DNA from: Hydrogenophaga sp. A37
GTDB lineage: Bacteria; Pseudomonadota; Gammaproteobacteria; Burkholderiales; Burkholderiaceae_C
Direction of reading: 5' to 3'
DNA length: 56,006 nt
NCBI RefSeq assembly: GCF_002001205.1
Contig: NZ_MUNZ01000059.1
Location: forward strand, 1 to 56,006
This document shows, piece after piece, positions 20,663-29,675 of the stretch; the stretch's first letter is position 1; every line of letters starts with the position of its first letter. The notes under the pieces were generated by a model. It saw only the letters and a program-made list of their open reading frames with translations. It was not told the origin of the DNA and made no database searches. The position numbers and the translations under genes are program-made.

Positions 20663-21490
20663 TTATCGCTGCTGCGGCCAGATGCCGCCGCTGCAGCGTT
20701 CGATGCCCGCCAGATCGGTGCGGCTGCCAACCCGCTCGAAGCCTTGCTGCTGCAGCAGGGCGCGCACGGCGGCCGCCTGATCGTGTCCGTGCTCCAGCAG
20801 CAGCCACCCACCGGGGAGCAGGGCACCCGGCGCCTGCGCCACGATGGTGCGGATGTCGTCCAGCCCGTCGGGCCCTGCCGTGAGTGCGCTCATGGGTTCG
20901 TGCGTGAGGGCGGCCAGGTGCTGGTCGCCTTCAGCGATGTAAGGCGGGTTGCTGGCGATCACGTCGAAGCGCTGGCCGGGCACGGCCTGCAGCCAGAAGC
21001 CGCTGCAAAAATCCACCGTGAGACCCAGGCGTTCCGCGTTGGCGCGGGCCACCGCCAGGGCGCCCGTGCTGGTGTCGGTGGCGGTCACCGCCACGTCGGG
21101 TCGCTGCGATTTCACGGCCAGGGCGATGGCGCCGCTGCCGGTGCCCAGGTCCAGACACCGCGCGGCGTTGAGGGGCAAGGCGTCCAGCGCCCACTGCACC
21201 AGCGTTTCGGTGTCGGGACGGGGCACCAGCACGCGGGCGTCCACCCGAAGGTGCAGGCCGAAGAAGTCCTTTTCGCCTGCCAGGTAGGCGACAGGTTCAC
21301 CGGCCAGGCGGCGGTGCACCAGTTCGGCGCAGCGCGCTGCGGCGTCGGTGGGCATGGGGTCGGTGTCGTGCGCTAACAGCCAGGCGCGATCATTCATGTC
21401 GCGCCCCAGCGCCAGCAGCAGCAGCATCTGGGCGTCGAGCCGGTCCAGACCTGCGGCTGCTGCTTGTTTCAGAGCGTCGGCCAGCGTCAT
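20663..21490 (-). CDS. prmC: Release factor glutamine methyltransferase
   Basis: PrmC methylates the glutamine of the GGQ motif in release factors, using S-adenosylmethionine. The 275-residue protein has an N-terminal helical domain (1-90), the SAM-binding CLDLGTGSGAIALA (112-125) and the catalytic NPPY (181-184). ATG at 21490 is chosen as MTLADALKQA is the family-like start; upstream codons fall in an intergenic repeat. It is downstream of prfA, whose product is its substrate, which matches the E. coli hemA-prfA-prmC order. Confidence 0.97.
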   Translation of the reverse strand: MTLADALKQAAAAGLDRLDAQMLLLLALGRDMNDRAWLLAHDTDPMPTDAAARCAELVHRRLAGEPVAYLAGEKDFFGLHLRVDARVLVPRPDTETLVQWALDALPLNAARCLDLGTGSGAIALAVKSQRPDVAVTATDTSTGALAVARANAERLGLTVDFCSGFWLQAVPGQRFDVIASNPPYIAEGDQHLAALTHEPMSALTAGPDGLDDIRTIVAQAPGALLPGGWLLLEHGHDQAAAVRALLQQQGFERVGSRTDLAGIERCSGGIWPQQR

Positions 21491-21506
21491 GGGGGGAGCC
21501 CCATCC

Positions 21507-21587
21507 AGGGCGCCCGTGGAACCGGCTTTGCCGGGCCACCAAGTGCGTCCCCCTGGGGGGAAGCCGCGAAGCGGCGCAGGGGGGTCA
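21507..21587 (-). repeat. Palindromic intergenic repeat, copy 1 (prfA-prmC)
   Basis: Read on the minus strand, the element starts at the prfA stop codon (TGA then CCCCCCTGCGCCGCTTCGCG) and ends near CGCCCTGG, 17 bp before prmC. It contains CCCCCAGGGGG and the hairpin CCGGC-AAA-GCCGG. A second copy with the same layout lies at 27201-27280. It resembles short repeats seen between genes in Comamonadaceae genomes. Confidence 0.8.
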
Positions 21588-22679
21588 TATTTTCCCTTCC
21601 AGTTCCGCCAGCAGTTCCGTGCCTCGCGCCACCTGCAGCGCATGGATCACGTCGCCCAGATCACCTTCCATCACCATCAGCAGCTTGTACAGCGTGAGGT
21701 TGATGCGGTGGTCGGTGAGGCGGCCCTGAGGGAAGTTGTAGGTGCGGATGCGGTCGCTGCGGTCGCCGCTGCCCACCAGGCCCTTGCGCGTGGCGGCTTC
21801 TTTGGCGGCGCGCTCACTGCGGTCTTTTTCCTGCAGGCGGGCCTGCAACACCTGCAGGGCCTTGGCCTTGTTGCTGTGCTGGCTGCGGCCGTCCTGGCAC
21901 TCGGCGGTGATGCCGGTGGGCAAGTGCGTCACGCGCACGGCCGAGTCGGTCTTGTTGATGTGCTGACCACCGGCGCCGCTGGCACGGTAGGTGTCTATGC
22001 GCAGTTCGGCGGGGTTGAGCTTGACCGCGAAGGCCTCATCCGGCTCGGGCATCACGGCCACGGTGGCTGCGCTGGTGTGGATGCGGCCCTGGGTTTCGGT
22101 CACGGGCACGCGCTGCACGCGGTGGCCGCCCGATTCAAAGCGCATCTGACCGTAGACGGCGGCACCCGGGCCGCGCCCCGCCATGCGCAGCACCACCTCC
22201 TTGTAGCCGCCCAGTTCGCTGGGCGACTCGCTCACGATCTCGGTGGTCCAGCCCTGGCTGTCGGCGTAGCGGGTGTACATGCGCGCCAGGTCGCCCGCAA
22301 ACAGCGCTGACTCGTCGCCGCCGGTGCCGGCGCGGATTTCGACGAAGGCCGGGCGCGCATCGTCGGGGTCCTTGGGCAGCAGCAGTTGCTGCAGTTCGGC
22401 GTCGATCCGCTCCAGGTCGACCTTGGCGGCGCCGACTTCTTCTTCGGCCATCTCGGCCATGTCGGGGTCGGTCAGCATGCCGTTTGCGGCGTCCAGGTCG
22501 GCCTCGCGCTGTTCGTGGCGGTTGAACACCTCGACGATCACCGAGGCGTCGGCGTGCTCACGGCTCAGCGCGCGAAAGCGCTCCATGTCGCTGACCACGT
22601 CGGGTGCCGAGAGCAGGGCGTCCAGTTCGTGCAGGCGGGCGCGCTGGCGCAGGAGGGTGTCACGGACAAAGGGTTTCAT
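21585..22679 (-). CDS. prfA: Peptide chain release factor 1
   Basis: RF1 ends translation at UAA and UAG. The 364-residue protein has the GGQ motif at 237-239 ([13 protein letters not shown]) and a PxT codon-reading tripeptide PVT at 192-194, the RF1 type rather than the SPF of RF2. The length is normal. Sits between hemA and prmC, the standard cluster. The 87-bp gap to hemA is very GC-rich with several short palindromes (for example GGCGCCGGGCGCC) and no T-run. Confidence 0.97.
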   Translation of the reverse strand: MKPFVRDTLLRQRARLHELDALLSAPDVVSDMERFRALSREHADASVIVEVFNRHEQREADLDAANGMLTDPDMAEMAEEEVGAAKVDLERIDAELQQLLLPKDPDDARPAFVEIRAGTGGDESALFAGDLARMYTRYADSQGWTTEIVSESPSELGGYKEVVLRMAGRGPGAAVYGQMRFESGGHRVQRVPVTETQGRIHTSAATVAVMPEPDEAFAVKLNPAELRIDTYRASGAGGQHINKTDSAVRVTHLPTGITAECQDGRSQHSNKAKALQVLQARLQEKDRSERAAKEAATRKGLVGSGDRSDRIRTYNFPQGRLTDHRINLTLYKLLMVMEGDLGDVIHALQVARGTELLAELEGKI

Positions 22680-22766
22680 GCGGGAAAGAAGAAAGGCGAC
22701 GGCAGCGGGGTGGATGCACGGGGCCGACGGGCCGTGCCGGGGCGCCGGGCGCCCGGGGCCCCGTCG

Positions 22767-24041
22767 CTAGGACTTTTCGCGCAGGAACAGGCGCGAGACG
22801 GTGTGCGCGGTGGCGGCGCGGGTCTGGGCGTCGCCCGCGTGCAGCTCGGCCAGGGTGCCGTGCAGCATTTTCTGCGTCAGGCCCTTGGACAGGGCTTCGA
22901 GCACGGCTTCGACCGGCTCACCTTTGGCCAGCAGTTTTTTCGCACGGGCCAGTTCCGCCGCGCGCCAGCTGTCGGCCTGGGCGTTGATCTGCTGGATCAG
23001 TGGCACCACGCCGCCCTTGTCCGGGTCGCGCTGGTCCAGCCAGTGCATGAAGCTGAGCACGCCCGCGTCGATGATGGCCTCGGCCTGCGCCACGGCGGCC
23101 TGGCGGTTGTCTTTGCCCGTCTGGACCACGCTGGCCAGATCGTCCACGGTGTACAGATAGACGTCGCTCAGGCCCTTGACCTCGATCTCGATGTCGCGCG
23201 GCACGGCCAGATCGACCATGAACATGGGACGGTGTTTGCGCTTCTTGAGCGCGCGCTCCACAGCACCGAGCCCGATGATGGGCAGGGTGCTGGCGGTGCA
23301 GCTGATCACGGCGTCGTATTCGTGGAGGCGATCCGGGATGTCGGCCAGGCGCAGCACCTCGGCGCCGAAGCGCCCGGCCAGCTTCTCGCCGCGCTCCAGC
23401 GTGCGGTTGGCGATGGCCATGGCTTTGGGCGTCTTGGCGGCGAAGTGGGTGGCGGCGAGTTCGATCATCTCGCCGGCGCCGACAAACAGCACCTTGATGT
23501 CTTTCAGGTCTTCGAACAGCTGGCTGGCCAGGCGCACGGCGGCGGCGGTCATGCTGATCGAGTGGGCGCCGATTTCGGTGGAGCTGCGCACCTGCTTGGC
23601 CACCGAGAAGGAGCGCTGGAACAACTGGTGCAACGTGGTGCCGAGGGCGCCGGCCTCGTCGGCGGCGCGCACGGCGTCTTTCATCTGACCGAGGATCTGC
23701 GCCTCGCCCAGCACCATGCTGTCCAGGCCGCTGGCGACGCGGAAGGCGTGGCGCGCCGCCTCGCCTTCACGCAACACATAGGCATGTTCTTTGAGCACAT
23801 GGGTGCTCACGCCGCCGGTCTGGGCCAGCCAGACCAGGGTGGGCTCCACGGCGGACTGGTCGCCCGCGCCGTACAGCTCGGTGCGGTTGCAGGTGGAGAG
23901 CAGCGTGGCCTCGGGCTGGCGGACCAGGCTCTGGCGGTAGCCGTTCAAGGTGGGCTGGATCTGGTCGAGCGCGAACGCAAAACGGCCCCGCAGATCGAGC
24001 GGAGCCGTGTGGTGATTGATGCCGAGCGTCCAGACAGACAT
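22767..24041 (-). CDS. hemA: Glutamyl-tRNA reductase
   Basis: HemA reduces glutamyl-tRNA to glutamate-1-semialdehyde, the first committed step of haem synthesis by the C5 route. The 424-residue protein has the catalytic Cys51 in [10 protein letters not shown], a Rossmann NADPH domain ([17 protein letters not shown]) and a C-terminal dimerisation helix. The start ATG at 24041 matches the family N-terminus [21 protein letters not shown] box lies only six bases before it, so the message may have almost no leader. Confidence 0.97.
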   Translation of the reverse strand: MSVWTLGINHHTAPLDLRGRFAFALDQIQPTLNGYRQSLVRQPEATLLSTCNRTELYGAGDQSAVEPTLVWLAQTGGVSTHVLKEHAYVLREGEAARHAFRVASGLDSMVLGEAQILGQMKDAVRAADEAGALGTTLHQLFQRSFSVAKQVRSSTEIGAHSISMTAAAVRLASQLFEDLKDIKVLFVGAGEMIELAATHFAAKTPKAMAIANRTLERGEKLAGRFGAEVLRLADIPDRLHEYDAVISCTASTLPIIGLGAVERALKKRKHRPMFMVDLAVPRDIEIEVKGLSDVYLYTVDDLASVVQTGKDNRQAAVAQAEAIIDAGVLSFMHWLDQRDPDKGGVVPLIQQINAQADSWRAAELARAKKLLAKGEPVEAVLEALSKGLTQKMLHGTLAELHAGDAQTRAATAHTVSRLFLREKS

Positions 24042-24047
24042 GGGCCG

Positions 24048-24055
24048 ATTATAAA
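24048..24055. promoter_or_regulatory. Overlapping divergent -10 boxes for hemA and the small membrane gene
   Basis: The sequence ATTATAAA carries TATAAT on the minus strand (24053 to 24048) and TATAAA on the plus strand (24050-24055). The minus-strand box ends six bases before the hemA ATG. The -35 regions are weak on both strands. A shared symmetric -10 would fire in both directions. Confidence 0.5.
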
Positions 24056-24091
24056 ATTGCGCCTCCCTATGAACGCCCCGGACCACAAAGA

Positions 24092-24361
24092 ATGACTTTT
24101 TTCGACTTGTTGGGGCATCTGGCCGGCTTTCTGGCGCCGGCCCTGGGCCTGGCCACGGTGTTGTGGATCGCGCCCCGCCTGTGGAAACGGGCACGCTCAG
24201 CCCGCTGGTCGTCACGCACCGAGGCGCTGATGCTGTTGGGTTCGGGCTTGGCGGTGTTGGTGGCGGGCCTGATCGTTTTCGGGCGCGACGGCAAGATGTT
24301 CACCTACACCGCCCTGGTGCTGGTGCAGGCCTCGGTGGCCTGGTGGAACCGAAGCCGCTGA
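24092..24361 (+). CDS. Small two-helix membrane protein, unknown function
   Basis: An 89-residue protein with two strongly hydrophobic stretches (about 7-28 and 46-64) separated by a basic loop with several Arg and Lys, ending in [13 protein letters not shown] do not recognise a named family. It diverges from hemA and is convergent with ugpQ at 20 bp. Eight codons just upstream (MNAPDHKE, 24069-24095) end in a TGA that overlaps this ATG; this may be chance. Confidence 0.6.
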   Translation: MTFFDLLGHLAGFLAPALGLATVLWIAPRLWKRARSARWSSRTEALMLLGSGLAVLVAGLIVFGRDGKMFTYTALVLVQASVAWWNRSR

Positions 24362-24381
24362 CTTGCGGGCTGCAGGGGTGA

Positions 24382-25167
24382 TCAGCCCGGCGGGAACAGA
24401 TCAACCCGGTCGGTGATGATTCCGTCGAGACCCAGGTCCAGCAGGCGCTGGGCCGCTGCCGGCTCGTTGACGGTGTAGGCCAGGCAGCGCATGCCCGCCT
24501 GCCGCACCTGCGCGACTGTGATGGCGTCCCACAGCACCTGATCGCACACCACGGCTTCGCAGCCGAGCCCGACCGCCACGTCCAGCCAGCCGGTCCACAG
24601 CGATTCGAGCAGCAGGCCCCTGCGCACACCGGGCGCCACCGCCTGTGCGCCCGCGAGCGCCTCGGGCTGGAACGAGGTCAGCAGTGGTGTGGGGCGCCCG
24701 TCGGGCAGGGTCGCGCTGCCGTTCGGCGGCAGGTGCCAGAGCCGCAGAACCGCTTGGGCCACTGCGCGCCCGGTGACCAGTTCGGTGCCCGTGGTCGGCT
24801 TGATCTCGATGTTGAGCGCATGGTGGTTGGCCTGGCAGAACCGCGCTACGGCCTCCAGGGTGGGCAGCGGTTCGCCCGCGTGCCTGCGCGAGTGCCAGCC
24901 ACCGGCGTCGAGCTGGCTCAGCGCCGTCCACGGCTGGTCGCCTGCGACGCCGTGGCCGTTGCTGGTGCGCTCCAGCGTGTCGTCGTGCAGCAGGAAGACC
25001 ACGCCGTCGGCGCTCAGTTTGGCGTCGCATTCGTACATGCGGTAGCCGTGGGCCGCGCCGAGGCGGAAGGCGGCGAGGGTGTTTTCCGGGGCCAGCTTGC
25101 CGGCGCCGCGGTGGGCGATCCAGCAGGGGTAGGGCCAGGATTGGAGAGCGTTGTCGGTGGCGGTCAT
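24382..25167 (-). CDS. ugpQ: Glycerophosphodiester phosphodiesterase UgpQ
   Basis: Hydrolyses glycerophosphodiesters to glycerol-3-phosphate and alcohol in the cytoplasm. The 261-residue GDPD protein has HRGAGKLAPENT (19-30), YECDAKLS with metal ligands, HDDTLERTSNG, IEIKP and a late TDRVDLF. No signal peptide is seen, which fits cytoplasmic UgpQ rather than periplasmic GlpQ. ATG at 25167 has GAAGG seven bases upstream; another ATG at 25173 is too close to that site. Last gene of ugpBAECQ. Confidence 0.93.
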   Translation of the reverse strand: MTATDNALQSWPYPCWIAHRGAGKLAPENTLAAFRLGAAHGYRMYECDAKLSADGVVFLLHDDTLERTSNGHGVAGDQPWTALSQLDAGGWHSRRHAGEPLPTLEAVARFCQANHHALNIEIKPTTGTELVTGRAVAQAVLRLWHLPPNGSATLPDGRPTPLLTSFQPEALAGAQAVAPGVRRGLLLESLWTGWLDVAVGLGCEAVVCDQVLWDAITVAQVRQAGMRCLAYTVNEPAAAQRLLDLGLDGIITDRVDLFPPG

Positions 25168-25231
25168 GGGCATGCCTTCGCCCTGTGGGCTGTGCGGTGC
25201 AGGCGGGTTGGGGAACGGCCCGGCGCTCGTC

Positions 25232-26248
<1,017 letters not shown>

Positions 26249-26279
26249 GTGGATGTGTTCCTGAGCGCCTCGGTGGCCC

Positions 26280-27131
26280 TCATTTCTCGGTGTCGACCAG
26301 GCCCTTGACGAACCATTTCTGCATCAGCAGCACCACCGCCACCGGCGGCAGCATGGCGAGCATGGCGGTGGCCATGACGATGTTCCATTCGGTTTGCGCG
26401 TCTCCGCCGGAAATCATCTGCTTGATGCCGATCACCACCGGGTACATGTTTTCTTCGGTGGTCACGAGCAGCGGCCAGAGGTACTGGTTCCAGCCGTAGA
26501 TGAACTGGATCACGAACAGCGCGGCCATGGTGGTGGCCGAGAGCGGCAGCAGCACGTCAAAGAAGAAGCGCATCGGGCCCGCGCCGTCGATGCGCGCCGC
26601 CTCGACCAGCTCGTCAGGCACGGTCAGGAAGAACTGGCGGAACAGGAAGGTGGCGGTGGCCGACGCGATCAGCGGCACGGTCAGGCCTGCGTAGGTGTTG
26701 AGAAGCCCCAGGTCGGCGACCACCTGGTAGGTCGGCCCAATGCGCACCTCGACCGGCAGCATGAGCGTGACAAAAATCGCCCAGAAGAAGAACTGCCGCA
26801 GCGGGAAGCGGAAGTAGACGATGGCAAAGGCCGAGAGCAGCGAGATGCCGATCTTGCCCAGCGCGATCACCATGGCGCTGATGAAGCTGACCGTCATCAT
26901 GCGGCCCACGGCGGCGTGGGTGCCGGTGCCGGTGCGCCCGCCGAACAGCGCGATGCGGTAGTTGTCCACCAGCTCCGCGCCGGGCAGCAGGGGCATGGGC
27001 ACCTGCACCACCGCGTCCATGGTGTGGGTCGAGGCGATGAAGGTGATGTAGACCGGCAGCGCCATGACCAGCACCCCCAAGACCAGGATGGCATGGGCCA
27101 GCCAGCGCAGGCCGCCGCGTTGTTCAACCAT
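26280..27131 (-). CDS. ugpE: Glycerol-3-phosphate ABC transporter permease UgpE
   Basis: One of the two membrane subunits of the importer, 283 residues with six predicted helices and the EAA loop ([21 protein letters not shown]) that docks on UgpC. The C-terminal [14 protein letters not shown] is typical of CUT1 second permeases. It is separated from ugpA by 146 bp that hold an intergenic repeat, an unusual gap inside an otherwise tight operon. Confidence 0.93.
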   Translation of the reverse strand: MVEQRGGLRWLAHAILVLGVLVMALPVYITFIASTHTMDAVVQVPMPLLPGAELVDNYRIALFGGRTGTGTHAAVGRMMTVSFISAMVIALGKIGISLLSAFAIVYFRFPLRQFFFWAIFVTLMLPVEVRIGPTYQVVADLGLLNTYAGLTVPLIASATATFLFRQFFLTVPDELVEAARIDGAGPMRFFFDVLLPLSATTMAALFVIQFIYGWNQYLWPLLVTTEENMYPVVIGIKQMISGGDAQTEWNIVMATAMLAMLPPVAVVLLMQKWFVKGLVDTEK

Positions 27132-27200
27132 GGTGTGTGTTCTCGTTCACTTTTTTGCGGTGCCAGAGCCCCATCCCGCTTCGCAAGAAAAAGCGCCTCC

Positions 27201-27280
27201 CAGGGCACCGCCGGACTGGCTTTGCCAGACGGCCAGTGCCGCCCCCTGGGGGGTGACGCGAAGCGGCGCGGGGGGGATCA
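27201..27280 (-). repeat. Palindromic intergenic repeat, copy 2 (ugpA-ugpE)
   Basis: Read on the minus strand, it begins at the ugpA stop codon with TGATCCCCCCCGCGCCGCTT, keeps CGCGTCACCCCCCAGGGGG and the hairpin CTGGC-AAA-GCCAG, and ends at GGTGCCCTGG. Compared with the copy at 21507-21587, the hairpin has a paired C-G to T-A exchange that keeps the stem. About 70 bp remain before ugpE. Confidence 0.8.
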
Positions 27281-28165
27281 ATACGTCACTTTCTTTTCGA
27301 CGAAGCGGAACTGCACCACGGTGAGCGCAATTACGATCACCATCAGCACCACCGACTGCGCGGCCGAACCGCCGAGGTCCATGGCCTTGAAGCCGTCGAA
27401 ATACACCTTGTAGACCAGAATGGCCGTGTCCTTGCCTGGGCCGCCCTTGGTGGCGGCGTCGACGATGGCGAAGGTGTCGAAGAAGGCGTAGACGATATTG
27501 ATCACCAGCAGGAAGAAGGTGGTCGGCGAGAGCAGCGGGAACTGGATGGTCCAGAAGCGGCGCCAGGGGCGCGCGCCGTCGATGGCTGCCGCCTCGATCA
27601 GCGACTTGGGAATGGACTGCAGGCCGGCCAGGAAAAACAGGAAGTTGTAGGAGATCTGCTTCCACACCGACGCCATCACGATCAGCGCCATGGCATGGTT
27701 GCTGTTGAGCAGCGAGTTCCACTCGAAGCCGATGTGGCGCAGGGCGTAGGGCAGCACGCCGATGCCTGGCGAGAACAGAAACAGCCACACCACACCCGCC
27801 ACTGCCGGCGCCACCGCATAGGGCCAGATCAGCAGGGTGCGGTAGATCAGGGTGCCTTTGACCACCCGGTCGGCAAACACGGCCAGCAGCAGCGCCAGGC
27901 TGATGCCGAAGAAGGCCACCAGCACCGAGAAGATGGCGGTGGTCTGGAACGATGCGAGGTAGCTCTCGTCGTTCCAGAGGTTGCGGAAGTTCTCCAGCCC
28001 GACCCATTCCACCGTCGTGCCGAAGGCGTCCGACTGCTGCAGGGACTGCAGCAGCGCCTGGCCGGCAGGCCAGAAGAAGAACACCGACACCACCAGCAGC
28101 TGCGGCGCGATCAGCAGCCAGGGCAACCAGGCCGACCGGAATACGACCTTCTTTTCTGCGGCCAC
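27278..28165 (-). CDS. ugpA: Glycerol-3-phosphate ABC transporter permease UgpA
   Basis: First membrane subunit of the importer: 295 residues, six hydrophobic segments, and the EAA loop [20 protein letters not shown]. The N-terminus [19 protein letters not shown] matches UgpA. The start is GTG at 28165, 17 bp after ugpB. Its stop codon is part of the intergenic repeat that follows. Confidence 0.94.
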   Translation of the reverse strand: MAAEKKVVFRSAWLPWLLIAPQLLVVSVFFFWPAGQALLQSLQQSDAFGTTVEWVGLENFRNLWNDESYLASFQTTAIFSVLVAFFGISLALLLAVFADRVVKGTLIYRTLLIWPYAVAPAVAGVVWLFLFSPGIGVLPYALRHIGFEWNSLLNSNHAMALIVMASVWKQISYNFLFFLAGLQSIPKSLIEAAAIDGARPWRRFWTIQFPLLSPTTFFLLVINIVYAFFDTFAIVDAATKGGPGKDTAILVYKVYFDGFKAMDLGGSAAQSVVLMVIVIALTVVQFRFVEKKVTY

Positions 28166-28182
28166 GGGTCAGTCGCCCGGGG

Positions 28183-29499
28183 TCAGGACTTGTTGGCCTT
28201 TTCGAAACGTTCGAGCAACTCGTTGCCGCGTTTGACCACCGCGTCCAGCGCTTCCTTGGCCGACTTCTTGCCGGCCCAGACCTGCTCCAGCTCTTCGTCC
28301 TCGATGGCGCGGATCTGCACGTAGTTGCCCAGGCGGATGCCGCGCGACTTGTCGGTGGTTTTGCGGATCATCTGGTTGACGGCGGTGTCGGTGCCGGGGT
28401 TCTGCTTGTAGAAACCCGACTGCTCGGTCAGCTTGAACGCGGCCATGGTGATGGGCAGGTAGCCGGTGCGCTTGTGGCTGGCGGATTGCACATCGGCGTT
28501 GGACAGGAAGTCGAAGAAGGCGGCCACGCCCTTGTATTCAGGCGCCTTCTTGCCCGAAAGCACCCAGAGGCTGGCGCCGCCGATCACGGTGTTCTGGGGT
28601 GCGCCCGGCACGTCGGGGTAGTAGGGCAGGGTGGCCAGACCGTAGGCGAACTTGGCGTTCTTGGCCACGTTGCCGTAGAAACCTGACGAGGTTGAAATCA
28701 TGGCGCACTCGCCCGACACAAAGCTCGCCTCGGGCACGTTGGCTCGGCCCTTGTAGACAAACAGGCCTTGCTTGGCCATGTTCGAGAGGTTTTCGATGTG
28801 GCGCACGTGCAGCGGCGAGTTGGCCACCAGCCGCGCGCTGGCGCCGCCCAGGCCGTTGCGCTGGGTGGCGAGTTCGACGTTGTGCCACGTCGAGAAACTC
28901 TCCAGCTGGGTCCAGCCCTGCCAGGCGGTGGTGAAGGGGCACTTGTGGCCGCTGGCTTTGAGCTTGGCCGCCGCCAGGGCCACCTCGGGCCAGGTCGTGG
29001 GTGGCTGGCTGGCGTCCATGCCAGCAGCCTTGAAGGCGTCCTTGTTGATGTAGAACACCGTGGTCGAGCTGTTGAACGGGAAGCTCAGCATCTGGCCGTT
29101 GGGCGCGGTGTAGTAGCCCGCCACGGCCGGGATGTAGACCGAGGGGTCGAACTTGTAGCCAGCGTCTTTCATCACCTGACCGACCGGCACGATGGCGCTC
29201 TTGCTGGCCATCATGGTCGCCGTGCCCACTTCGAACACCTGCAGGATGTGGGGCGCGTTGCCGGCGCGGAAGGCCGCGATGGCCGCCGTCATGGACTCGT
29301 CGTAGGTGCCCTTGAAGGTGGGCACGATGCGGTAGTCCTTCTGCCTCTCATTGAACTGCTTGGCGAGGTCGTTCACCCATTCGCCGTTGACCGCCGTCAT
29401 GGAGTGCCACCACTGGATGTCGGTTTGTGCCTGGGCGGTGCCACCAAAGACGGCGGTCAGTGCCACGGCGGTGGCGATGCGGGTGAAGCGCTGGCGCAT
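28183..29499 (-). CDS. ugpB: Periplasmic glycerol-3-phosphate-binding protein UgpB
   Basis: Captures glycerol-3-phosphate and glycerophosphodiesters in the periplasm for UgpAEC. The 438-residue protein has a Sec signal (1-24, ending GGTAQA) and mature part beginning QTDIQWWHSMTAVNGEW, which is highly typical of UgpB. The ABC sugar-binding fold continues to the C-terminus. First gene of the operon; a possible Pho box lies upstream. Confidence 0.95.
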   Translation of the reverse strand: MRQRFTRIATAVALTAVFGGTAQAQTDIQWWHSMTAVNGEWVNDLAKQFNERQKDYRIVPTFKGTYDESMTAAIAAFRAGNAPHILQVFEVGTATMMASKSAIVPVGQVMKDAGYKFDPSVYIPAVAGYYTAPNGQMLSFPFNSSTTVFYINKDAFKAAGMDASQPPTTWPEVALAAAKLKASGHKCPFTTAWQGWTQLESFSTWHNVELATQRNGLGGASARLVANSPLHVRHIENLSNMAKQGLFVYKGRANVPEASFVSGECAMISTSSGFYGNVAKNAKFAYGLATLPYYPDVPGAPQNTVIGGASLWVLSGKKAPEYKGVAAFFDFLSNADVQSASHKRTGYLPITMAAFKLTEQSGFYKQNPGTDTAVNQMIRKTTDKSRGIRLGNYVQIRAIEDEELEQVWAGKKSAKEALDAVVKRGNELLERFEKANKS

Positions 29500-29569
29500 G
29501 GGATGCTCCTGGGGGGTTGAATGAATCGGCCGAGCCTAGGGGCTTTGCGTACCAAACCATTGCACAGCC

Positions 29570-29587
29570 GTTTCAGTGGCGTGACAA
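29570..29587 (-). promoter_or_regulatory. Possible Pho box upstream of ugpB
   Basis: On the minus strand, TTGTCACGCCACTGAAAC consists of two 7-base half sites in an 11-base period, each matching CTGTCAT or CTGTCAC at five of seven positions. PhoB controls ugp in E. coli under phosphate starvation, so the place is right, but the match is only moderate. Confidence 0.35.
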
Positions 29588-29675
29588 CACGGGGTTTCCA
29601 TGAGAAGGGTGTGTCTTGTTGCGCTGCGGTACCATCGTCGGTTCAGCGTTTTCTGCTGATCGTTTGCCATCTCAA

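Noticed and set aside
24069..24095. An 8-codon frame MNAPDHKE whose stop overlaps the ATG of the small membrane gene
   Set aside because: It has no ribosome-binding site and is too short to judge; probably chance, though it fits the very short leader predicted there.
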